NCBI GenBank assembly: GCA_003223245.1
Contig: QHYI01000130.1
Coordinates: forward strand, 76,986-140,985
Direction: 5' to 3'
DNA from: Acidobacteriota bacterium
GTDB lineage: Bacteria; Acidobacteriota; Terriglobia; Acidiferrales; UBA7541
DNA: 64,000 nucleotides
In this document: positions 56,803 to 64,000 of the stretch, one piece after another
Numbering within the stretch: position 1 is the first letter of the stretch
Layout: every line of letters begins with the position of its first letter
Translations under genes and position numbers: made by a program
Notes under the pieces: model-generated
Told to the model about the DNA's origin: nothing
The model's input: the letters and a program-made list of their open reading frames with translations, nothing else
Database searches by the model: none

Positions 56803-57336
56803 CTAAACGCCCAAGTCCGGTATCGCCCGCAAGGCATCGTTGAAGCGGTTGGTGAAATTCGCGAGACAGACGACCATGGTGAGTTCCACGATTTGTGCTT
56901 CGTCAAAAAACTTCCGCAATTCCTCGAGCGTGCCCGTGCGCATCGCGGCCGCTCCGCGCGTTACGCGCTCGGCGTACAAAAGCGTGGCTTTGTCCTTCTC
57001 ATCAAAGAGCGGGCTGCGCTCATAAAACTCGAGTGCCTGGATCTGTTCGTCGGTAATGCCGATTCGCTTCGACGAAGCGATATGCGCGCGCGTTCAATAT
57101 TCGCACCCGTTGAGCAGCGACGTTTTTAGGTAGGCCAGCTCTTTGTAGCGCGCTTCGACCGCGCCTTCGTTCATGATGGCCCCGAACAAAGGCAGGAAAT
57201 TCTTCAGCACGTTCGGCCGGTGGGCCATCAGCCCGAAAATCGCGGGCATTTTGCCGAATTTTTTGGGCAACTCTTCGTAGACAGCGCGCAGCTCTGGCGC
57301 AGCTTTTTCTTTTGTCAAAGGACTGACAACGGCCAT
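56803..57336 (-). CDS. AhpD/carboxymuconolactone-decarboxylase-like selenoprotein (in-frame TGA = Sec81)
   Basis: This is a 177-residue protein if TGA at 57094-57096 is read as selenocysteine. It starts at the ATG at 57336 with GGAGG 6 nt upstream. Family features: LPLFGAIMNEGAVEARYKEL, then NGCEY-U-TRAHIASSKRIG, where Cys78 and U81 occupy the CxxC redox site of AhpD-like proteins, and FTNRFNDALRAI near the end. The frame remains open and family-like for 96 codons past the TGA to TAG at 56803-56805. A SECIS-like hairpin follows the TGA, and selA is nearby. It probably works as a thiol/selenol peroxidase or disulfide reductase. The alternative is a nonsense mutation of the second cysteine (TGC to TGA). 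Confidence 0.75.
57064..57080 (-). promoter_or_regulatory. Candidate bacterial SECIS hairpin
   Basis: On the transcript strand TCGCTTC-GTC-GAAGCGA forms a perfect 7-bp stem with a 3-nt loop beginning with G. The loop starts 21 nt after the in-frame TGA, within the 16-37 nt spacing I recall for bacterial SECIS elements, and a G at the start of the loop fits the SelB recognition rule. Confidence 0.6.
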
Positions 57337-57980
57337 AAGCAACCTCCATAGGCAAGCAAATGAACATAGAAATTTTACCGGAGTTGATCCCGCTGAGGCT
57401 AGTAATTCGGGACCCAAGGAACCGCTTGAGCCGGATCAAACCCAGCAGCAAGGGTCTCCTTTGGGATGGAGCCAAAATTCATAACGATCCGCTAACGCTC
57501 GATCGGCATCTTCCCCCGGCCAGCCCTGCGGCGCAAAACAGCAACCAGGGACTCGGGAGTGATGCGGCGCGCCTGACGGAGATTTGCTCGGCACAAGCAC
57601 CCAGCGCTGAACCGCTGGCACGGTCGAAATCGCACATGGAGAAGGGCTTAAGCGGGAGAAACTTTGCGCTACTTTTGGGGTTTGTGATCACTCTGTCGCC
57701 TGAAAGGCGACGGCTTCTCGCGGCACGCATGAGCATGAGACGACATCCTCTACGTTATGCCGCGAACGCCCGATCCGGGCGCGTTGCAGTATGCTGTCCA
57801 CGGCAACGGATTTGCGCAGATTGATCAAAAGACTTTCGCGCGGAAGATTGGCTGGCCCGGTCCACGACGCCGGATGGAACGCTTTCTTTGCCATCTATAC
57901 GCTTTGGCGACAGAGATGTTCGTTGTGTAGGTGAGAGGGCCACTCATTTGAAGCCATTAGGGCCAAGCACGCGCGGAGGT
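57337..57980. other. Gene-poor region upstream of the selenoprotein gene
   Basis: This is 644 nt with several weak frames on both strands but none with coding-like composition plus a ribosome binding site. A short stretch near 57780-57850 reads LQYAVHGNGFAQIDQKTF on the plus strand and could be a remnant. No RNA gene was recognised. Confidence 0.35.
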
Positions 57981-58208
57981 TTACCGAACGGTTGCGGCAG
58001 GCCGGGATACGCGACGGTTCCCCCGAGTGGAAGAGCGCTTGGAAGGTTTTCCACTCGGCTTAGAGTCAACGTTCATCGCCATTCTGTGGATTTCCTTCAT
58101 ACGGCGGTCCTGTTCTTCTTTTGAAAACTGTTGCAAGGAGACATACAAAGTTTCTGCTATTTTTCTTGCGGCTTTTTTCTGCCTCGCGAGTTTGCTCTCG
58201 GTTCTCAT
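57981..58208 (-). CDS. Small basic hypothetical protein
   Basis: This is a 75-aa protein from the ATG at 58208 with GGAG about 9 nt upstream. It is strongly basic and helical (LARQKKAARKIAETLYVSLQ, QFSKEEQDRRMKEIHRMA), ending in an Arg/Ser-rich tail. Nucleic-acid binding is conceivable. The frame opens further at 58280, but the ribosome binding site favours the shorter start. Confidence 0.55.
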   Translation of the reverse strand: MRTESKLARQKKAARKIAETLYVSLQQFSKEEQDRRMKEIHRMAMNVDSKPSGKPSKRSSTRGNRRVSRPAATVR

Positions 58209-58315
58209 CGGCCGATTTCTCCAAGTACCTACACCCTGAGTATGCACCGCGAATTGTTTTGTGACCACACAAGTTGGCACAAGGTTTCTTAAGATGCAAG
58301 CCCCGGCCCTATTTT

Positions 58316-59887
58316 TCAGTGCAGAAAATGGCGCATGCCGGTCGACACCATCGCGAGGCCCAGGCGGTCCGCGGCGGCGATGACTTCCGGATCGCGCACC
58401 GAGCCGCCCGGCTGAATGACTGCGGTCGCGCCGGCCTTGGCCGCTTCCTCAACGCCATCGGGGAACGGGAAAAAGGCGTCGGAAGCTACGACGCTCCCTG
58501 CCAGCGGCACTTGCGCTTTCATCACCGCGATTTTCACGGAGTCGACGCGGCTCATTTGTCCGGCGCCCACGCCGACGGTCGCGCCGTCTTTCGCGAAAAC
58601 GATGGCGTTGGACTTCACGTGCTTCGCGACCTTCCAGGCAAAGCGCATAGTGTGCATTTCTTCCTGGGAAGGCACGCGCTTGGTCACGATGCGCAGTTCG
58701 TTGTCATGGAGTTCACCGGTGTCCGGATGCTGCACCAGCATTCCGCCGAGAATGCGCTTGAGTTGCAGCTCTCGCTCAGGGGCAAGTCCGCCGGGGGGCA
58801 ACTCCAACAGCCGCAAATTTTTCTTCGCGGAAAAAATTTCTTTGGCACGTGGCGCGAATCCCGGTGCGGCGATGCATTCCACGAAGAGCTTGGCCACTTC
58901 TTCCGCGGTGGCCGCGTCCACTTCGCGATTGAAAGCCAGGACGCCGCCAAACGCCGAGACCGGATCGCAGGCCAGCGCCTTCCAATACGCGTCACGCAGG
59001 GAAGCTTGTTCCGCCGTGCCGCAAGGATTGTTGTGCTTGATGATGACCGCCGCGGGATTCTGGAATTCCGCGGCGAGGCTGCGCGCGGCTTCGAGGTCGA
59101 CGAAATTATTGTAGGAGAGCTCTTTGCCCTGAACCTGCTTCGCGGCGGCCAGCCCTTCGGGCGCGTGACCGGCGGGCACATACAGCGCGGCGGCTTGATG
59201 CGGATTTTCGCCGTAGCGCAATTCCTGCTGCTTTCGCAGCGCGAGATGCACGCGCGCGGGCAGCGCCGGCTTTGTTCCTAGCTCGACCTGCACCCGGGCC
59301 GCGCTCAGCCGTTCCAATTCCATGGTAATCATGCCGTCGTAGCGCGAGGTAGTCGCAAAGACCTTTTTTGCCAGCTCCAGCCGAGTTTCGAGCGTAGTGT
59401 CGCCGAGGCTGTCGATTTCTTTGGCCACGCGCTCAAAATCCGCGGGATCACATACCACGGTCACACTTTCGAAATTTTTCGCCGCCGAACGCAGCATCGT
59501 GGGACCGCCGATGTCGATCTGCTCGATAAGTTCCTCGCCGGTGATTCCGGCCTTCGCGGCGGTGGCCTCGAAGGGATACAGATTCACCACCACTAGGTCG
59601 ATGGACGAGATGCCGTGTTCGGTCGCTTGCTTGCGGTCGTCTGCATGCTTCCGGCGAAAGAGCAGGCCGCCGTGGACTTTGGGATGCAGCGTCTTCACGC
59701 GCCCGCCGAGCATTTCGGGCCAGCCGGTGAAGTCGGAAACGTCACGAACGCCGACTCCGTTCTCGCGCAGGAGTTTCGCGGTTCCCCCAGTCGAGAGAAT
59801 TTCGATTTTCCGAGTTGCCAGACGCTTCGCGAAAGCCACAATTCCTGTTTTGTCAAAGACGCTGAGGAGCGCGCGCTCTACGGGCAT
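58316..59887 (-). CDS. purH: Bifunctional AICAR transformylase/IMP cyclohydrolase
   Basis: PurH catalyses the last two steps of IMP synthesis. The 523-aa length is standard. The N-terminal IMP cyclohydrolase (MGS-like) domain has [35 protein letters not shown] and [16 protein letters not shown]. The C-terminal transformylase domain has [28 protein letters not shown] and [20 protein letters not shown]. It ends STGMRHFLH, the usual C-terminus. It is transcribed alone. Confidence 0.97.
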   Translation of the reverse strand: MPVERALLSVFDKTGIVAFAKRLATRKIEILSTGGTAKLLRENGVGVRDVSDFTGWPEMLGGRVKTLHPKVHGGLLFRRKHADDRKQATEHGISSIDLVVVNLYPFEATAAKAGITGEELIEQIDIGGPTMLRSAAKNFESVTVVCDPADFERVAKEIDSLGDTTLETRLELAKKVFATTSRYDGMITMELERLSAARVQVELGTKPALPARVHLALRKQQELRYGENPHQAAALYVPAGHAPEGLAAAKQVQGKELSYNNFVDLEAARSLAAEFQNPAAVIIKHNNPCGTAEQASLRDAYWKALACDPVSAFGGVLAFNREVDAATAEEVAKLFVECIAAPGFAPRAKEIFSAKKNLRLLELPPGGLAPERELQLKRILGGMLVQHPDTGELHDNELRIVTKRVPSQEEMHTMRFAWKVAKHVKSNAIVFAKDGATVGVGAGQMSRVDSVKIAVMKAQVPLAGSVVASDAFFPFPDGVEEAAKAGATAVIQPGGSVRDPEVIAAADRLGLAMVSTGMRHFLH

Positions 59888-60102
59888 GCATCCCTCCGTG
59901 AAGGAAACAGAACAGTGTAAGCGCCTGGTGCGGTTTACGAAAGTCGAGCGATGTAGAAATCTGGGGAATAACGGTGAAGTTTGCAGGGGAGTTGCAAGTC
60001 AAAAGTTGCAAGGCCAAGCGAAACGAACAGGGAAGAGTCGCAAGGGCAAAAACCCACCATCCATCCGAGGCTTTTAACCTTTGACTTTGAACTTTTAGTT
60101 TC

Positions 60103-60714
60103 CTAGGCCTTCACCAAGGCCTTGAGCTTGACTTGGCCTTCCACGGTTTCGACGACGTATTCTACGTCTTTGCAGTTTTTTTGCTTTTGTAGTTCTTTGG
60201 TCTTCTTCAGGACAAACTGATTGAAGCTAAAGCGTGAAAGGTTTCCCGTGTATTCGCCGGCGAGTTGCTTGGCCTGGAGAAATGCCTCGTACAACTGCTC
60301 GACTTTTTCCGGCTCGCTTTCGGGCTCGGAACAGGTCATGCGAAACGTTTTGGATGTCGCCCCTCCCGCAGCTGCCGCTTCCTCTTTGGCATGTTCTTTG
60401 GCGCGTAACGCTTCGATGGCTTTCGCGGCGGCGCCGAAATGGCGCTGCACGGTGCCCTCTTCTTTCTGCTTCGTTCTTTTGCGGAAGATGTCTTTGTATT
60501 TCGCGTAGGTCTGCGTAAGGTTGTTGAAGCGGAAGCGCTGGTGAGACTTCATATCCCCGCCACGCTCGTTGTAGCGCTTAACCAAAAGATCGATCCGCCA
60601 TTCAATATCGGTGGGCGGCTTCTTCCGGCCGCCGCCGAAAAACTGGTCGTATTCGATTTTGAGCTGGCGGATGTCCTTTTCGATCTGGGCCAAATCTTCG
60701 TCAATCGTCGACAT
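60103..60714 (-). CDS. MXAN_5187 C-terminal-domain-like protein
   Basis: This is a 203-aa protein from the ATG at 60714 (STIDEDLAQIEKDIRQLKIE). YDQFFGGGRKKPPTDIEWRI and RFRFNNLTQTYAKYKDIFRK match what I recall of the MXAN_5187 C-terminal domain, found in myxobacteria and acidobacteria. An Ala/Glu-rich linker separates a second domain (FLQAKQLAGEYTGNLSRFSF) at the C-terminus. The longer frame to 61017 overlaps the region upstream of selA and lacks coding character. The function of the domain is unknown. Confidence 0.75.
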   Translation of the reverse strand: MSTIDEDLAQIEKDIRQLKIEYDQFFGGGRKKPPTDIEWRIDLLVKRYNERGGDMKSHQRFRFNNLTQTYAKYKDIFRKRTKQKEEGTVQRHFGAAAKAIEALRAKEHAKEEAAAAGGATSKTFRMTCSEPESEPEKVEQLYEAFLQAKQLAGEYTGNLSRFSFNQFVLKKTKELQKQKNCKDVEYVVETVEGQVKLKALVKA

Positions 60715-61005
60715 TCTTGCCAAGGCTCCCGAGAGCTCCATGCTAGGGTGACGAGAGGAAAGCGTCAACCACGGAGCGAAAAGGTGCTTCGAATGCGACA
60801 TGGAGAGGAACCTAACGGCTTCGACCGGGCCGGAGTAACCTGCCCGGGGGCGGCAGGCTAAAGGTATGGCCATCTTGTGGCTTGCGGCATGGCTGCCGTT
60901 CGCGGGAGGGTAAAAAGCCGTGCCCTCTACAAACATTCCTCTTGGGGGTGGGATGCGCATCCGACAGGATTGCCCGGGTGGGCGGCTCTGTGCTGAAATG
61001 TGCGC

Positions 61006-62454
61006 ATGGCGTCGCACACCAAACGAGGGATTTCGGCCGAACAGTCAGAACTGCTGCGGCAGATTCCGTCGGTCGACGAGCTGCTCGCCGAGCCGCGCCT
61101 GGCAGAGCTTGCGAAGCGCGTGGACCGCAATCTGGTCGTCGAAGTTGCGCGCGCCGTGCTGGAGGACCTGCGAGGACGCATCACCGGGCAGGCGGCCACC
61201 GCCCTTCTCGCGGAAATTTCTCCTGTGGCGTGCGATCCGGCATCGCTCGAAGAGCGCATCACTAGGATGGTAGAGCGGATTCTGGCGCGGTCGCTGCTGC
61301 CGGTGATTAACGCGACAGGCGTGATTTTGCACACGAATCTGGGACGCGCGCCGCTGCCGGAAGGCGTAGTGGAAGAATTTCGCCGCACGGCGACGCGATA
61401 TTCGAATCTCGAATATGACCTGGAAGCGGGATCGCGAGGGAAACGCGACGTGCATACGGCGGAACTGCTGAAGAGGCTCACGGGAGCGGAAGCCGCGATG
61501 GTGGTGAACAATTGCGCGGCAGCGGTGCTGGTCACGCTAGCGGCGTTTGCGCGCGGCGGCGAGGTGATTGTTTCGCGCGGCGAACTGATTGAGATTGGCG
61601 ACGGGTTTCGCATCCCGGAAATCATGGAGCAGAGCGGGGCACAGTTGCGCGAGGTGGGAACGACGAATCGCACACGGCTCGCGGATTATGAGAAGGCGAT
61701 CAACGAAAAAACGCGGTTGTTGCTGCGCGTGCATCCATCGAATTTCAAAGTAACCGGATTCACGGACAAACCGTCGCTTGAAGAACTTGTCTCGTTGAGC
61801 GAGCGCACGGGAATTGCTCTAGTGGAGGATCTTGGGTCCGGCTGCCTCACCGACTTGGCCGAGCACGGGATCAGCGAGCCGACGGTGCGGCAGAGCGTGG
61901 AGGCGGGCGTTGGGATTGTGACCTTTAGCGGAGATAAGTTACTCGGCGGGCCGCAGGCGGGAATCCTTGCTGGGAAAAAAGATTTGATTGCACGCGTGCG
62001 GCGGCATCCGATGTTCCGCGCACTGCGGGTGGACAAACTGACGACTGCAGCGCTGGAAGTCACGCTCGGCGCGTATCTGCGCGCGGCGTGGGACGAAATT
62101 CCGGTGATGCGGATGATTCGCGTGACGCCACAGGAATTGCAGCGCCGCGCGGAGAATTTCATCCGCGAGCTGCGCCCGGAGCTACCGCGAGACGAAGTGG
62201 AGATCGAGGTGGTAGACGGAGCTTCGCTGGCCGGAGGCGGCTCGACTCCAACACAATCGCTGCCCAGCAAAGTGGTTCGCATTGCCAGCGCTCGCTATTC
62301 CGCCGCAAAGCTCGGGCAGCGTCTGCGCCGCGCGCCGGCGGGGATTTCCGTCATTGCGCGCGTGGAAGAAGATCGCCTGGTCCTCGATTTGCGGACTGTA
62401 TTTCCCCACGAGGAACCTTTACTTCTCAAGACACTCGCCGCCGCGCTGCGCTAG
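61006..62454 (+). CDS. selA: L-seryl-tRNA(Sec) selenium transferase
   Basis: SelA is the PLP enzyme that converts seryl-tRNA(Sec) to selenocysteinyl-tRNA(Sec) using selenophosphate. The 482-aa protein from the ATG at 61006 (a GTG at 61000 is possible) has the typical N-terminal helical part (LRQIPSVDELLAEPRLAELA). The PLP core follows: INATGVILHTNLGRAPLPEG, YSNLEYDLEAGSRGKRDVHT and the PLP lysine near residue 312 in FSGDKLLGGPQAGI. Its presence shows the organism can probably decode UGA as selenocysteine. selB and the tRNA-Sec gene are not in the window. The ribosome binding site is weak. Confidence 0.95.
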   Translation: MASHTKRGISAEQSELLRQIPSVDELLAEPRLAELAKRVDRNLVVEVARAVLEDLRGRITGQAATALLAEISPVACDPASLEERITRMVERILARSLLPVINATGVILHTNLGRAPLPEGVVEEFRRTATRYSNLEYDLEAGSRGKRDVHTAELLKRLTGAEAAMVVNNCAAAVLVTLAAFARGGEVIVSRGELIEIGDGFRIPEIMEQSGAQLREVGTTNRTRLADYEKAINEKTRLLLRVHPSNFKVTGFTDKPSLEELVSLSERTGIALVEDLGSGCLTDLAEHGISEPTVRQSVEAGVGIVTFSGDKLLGGPQAGILAGKKDLIARVRRHPMFRALRVDKLTTAALEVTLGAYLRAAWDEIPVMRMIRVTPQELQRRAENFIRELRPELPRDEVEIEVVDGASLAGGGSTPTQSLPSKVVRIASARYSAAKLGQRLRRAPAGISVIARVEEDRLVLDLRTVFPHEEPLLLKTLAAALR

Positions 62455-62488
62455 CGGAAACCGGCGCGTACGGCTAGAGTAATCCAAG

Positions 62489-64000
62489 GTGGGAAGGGGT
62501 CATCCAATAGAAAACCTAGGCCAAGATATCCGATACTCCGTCCGCACGCTGAGCAAGAACCCGGGCTTTGCCGCAGTCGCGATGTTGACGCTGGCACTGG
62601 GCATTGGAGCCAATACCGCGATATTCAGCGTAGTGGAGAACGTGCTGTTGCGGCCCCTGCCTTACCCGCAGCCGGAAAACCTGGTGCAAATCTGGAATAC
62701 CTATCAGCCGCAAGTACCGCGTGCCGGATTGTCGCCGGGAGATTATGCCGACTGGAAGCGGCAAAACTCGAGCTTTTCGGAAATGGGAGCTTACGTCCAA
62801 CTCACCCAGGGATTCAATCTGACCGGCGAAGGCGAGCCGCAGCGGGTGCTGGGGAGCTACGCAAGTGTGGGCCTGTTCCCCTTGCTTGGGTCGGGCGGGA
62901 AGCGCTCCGGCAGTGATTTTGAGTCATCGGCTGTGGGAGAGCCGGTTTGGAGGCGATCCCGGCGTGGTAGGGCGAGTGATCACGCTCGACAACCAGCGTT
63001 ATGCGGTAGAGGGCGTGCTGCCGGCGGATTTTCGCCTGCTGCGCTGGCCGGACCTTTGGATGCCCATTGGGCAGTATGCGGATGACTTGAGCGAGCACGT
63101 CCATCACGCCTTCATCGGCGTCGCGCGGCTCAAGCCCGGGGTTACGCTGGCCGAAGCCCAAGATGAAATGAACCGCCTGAACCAACAGGAAACCGTCGAG
63201 TACCCGGATTCGCACAAATTTTTCGGCGTGCTCGTCGAGCGCATGGAGGACCTATCGGCTGAGAAATTACGAAGCATCCTCCTGGTCCTTTCGGGCGCTG
63301 TGGGACTGGTGTTGCTGATTGCGTGCGCGAACATCGTGAATCTGCTGCTGGTGCGGAACGCCGGGAGGGAGCGAGAAGTAGCCTTGCGCACGGCATTGGG
63401 CGCAAGCGCGTGGCGGTTGTCGCGGCAATTGCTGACCGAAAGCATGTTGCTGTCGCTCGGTGGCGGGGCGCTCGGATTACTGCTGGCGGTTGGCGGCCTG
63501 CGGGTCTTGATGGCGTTGGCGCCCGCAGATCTTGGCGTATTGCGAGAAAGTGGCGTGAACGGGCAGGTGCTGGCGTTTACGGCCCTGGTTTGCGTGGCCG
63601 CGGGAATCATTTGCGGGCTGCTTCCGGCGCTGCGCGCGCTTCGCGCAAACCTCGCGGGAGTTCTCAAGCAAGGAAGCAAAGCGACGAGCGGCTCAGGCGC
63701 TCGCCGGACGCACAATCTCCTGGTCATCTCCGAGATTGCCATGGCGCTTGTGCCGCTCGTCGGAGCAGGACTGCTGCTGCGGAGTTTCCAGCACTTGCTG
63801 GACGTGCAACCGGGTTTCCGCGTGGACCACATCCTGACGATGGAAGTACAGCAAGCGGCGATACCCTTTACGGAGGCCAGCAAGCTTTCGCAACAAGATT
63901 GGATCCAAATTCAGGAGAAGCAATCCCTGCAATTCGAGCAAATCGCGGAGAAGATCCGCGCGCTCCCGGGGGTGAAGGATGCCGCGGGCACTGACGATCT
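62489..64000 (+). pseudogene. FtsX/MacB-type ABC transporter permease, right-edge partial, internal deletion
   Basis: This is a second long acidobacterial permease. It starts at a GTG ([20 protein letters not shown]) and reads normally through [20 protein letters not shown] and the first periplasmic region to [10 protein letters not shown] at about 62890. The first frame then reads foreign sequence to a stop at 63085. From 62913 another frame resumes with [20 protein letters not shown] and continues through the helices (LLIACANIVNLLLVRNAGRE) to the window edge. The connecting piece (about 20 residues, 59 or 62 nt) is missing. The remainder lies outside the window. Confidence 0.85.

Noticed and set aside
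57360-57824. 154-codon plus-strand frame upstream of the selenoprotein gene
   Set aside because: No ribosome binding site, no family pattern and mixed composition.
60870-61000. Possible tRNA-Sec gene just upstream of selA
   Set aside because: I could not find the long acceptor and T stems or a TCA anticodon in a cloverleaf; the hairpins there are ordinary GC-rich inverted repeats.

Overview
The window looks like chromosomal DNA from an uncultured soil or sediment member of the Acidobacteriota, probably the Terriglobia lineage. The evidence is GC-rich sequence, an Oar-like TonB-dependent receptor next to a TIGR03436-type VWFA-related protein, several long FtsX/MacB permeases of the type duplicated widely in acidobacteria, DUF2934 and MXAN_5187-C proteins, and an RNase E/G with a very long insertion. 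No phage, integrase, insertion sequence, CRISPR array, rRNA or tRNA was recognised.

Layout. 1-15.3 kb: a site-2 protease, cytochrome P450, methyltransferase, aldo/keto reductase, a frameshifted TonB, a DUF2934 protein, a three-gene cluster (degenerate HtrA-like protein, intact HtrA-like protease, LuxR-type regulator), a receiver-like protein with a subtilisin, and a fatty acid desaturase. 15.5-25.8 kb: secreted and outer-membrane genes (TonB-dependent receptor, VWFA-related protein), two PilZ proteins and two tiny zinc ribbons. 26-29.2 kb: a PpiD/SurA-type chaperone, then a scar holding the tail of an oxidoreductase-associated gene joined to a truncated permease. 29.4-42.6 kb: the cell-shape cluster FecR protein-mreB-mreC-mreD-[thrC and a P-loop kinase on the other strand]-mrdA-rodA-RNase E/G. 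42.9-50.8 kb: an ECF sigma factor with a small membrane protein, a duplicated-TPR protein, a bactofilin and an intact permease. 51-57.3 kb: a Tat-exported hydrolase, two tandem pseudokinases, an acetamidase/formamidase-like protein and an AhpD/CMD-family protein. 58-64 kb: purH, an MXAN_5187-C protein, selA, and a permease running off the right edge.

The main observation is at 56803-57336 on the minus strand. A carboxymuconolactone decarboxylase/AhpD-like gene has an in-frame TGA exactly where the second cysteine of the CxxC redox motif belongs. The frame stays open and family-like for 96 more codons. A perfect 7-bp hairpin with a GUC loop lies 21 nt after the TGA, where a bacterial SECIS is expected. 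selA, which makes Sec-tRNA, is about 4 kb away. The simplest reading is a selenoprotein (C78-x-x-U81) that standard gene calling would truncate.

Other points: a roughly 550-residue insertion inside the S1 domain of RNase E/G carrying three LPGE-type motifs and an RGG-like region; paired pseudokinases with HSHIKP in place of HRDxKP and an 82-nt identical DNA block; and an active/inactive HtrA pair. Three otherwise well-preserved genes (mreC, a DUF5666-like gene and the right-edge permease) each appear to have lost about 60 nt internally with a frame change. Together with the tonB frameshift, this may reflect assembly error and should be checked before it is read as biology. All family calls come from reading the sequence; no database search was run.
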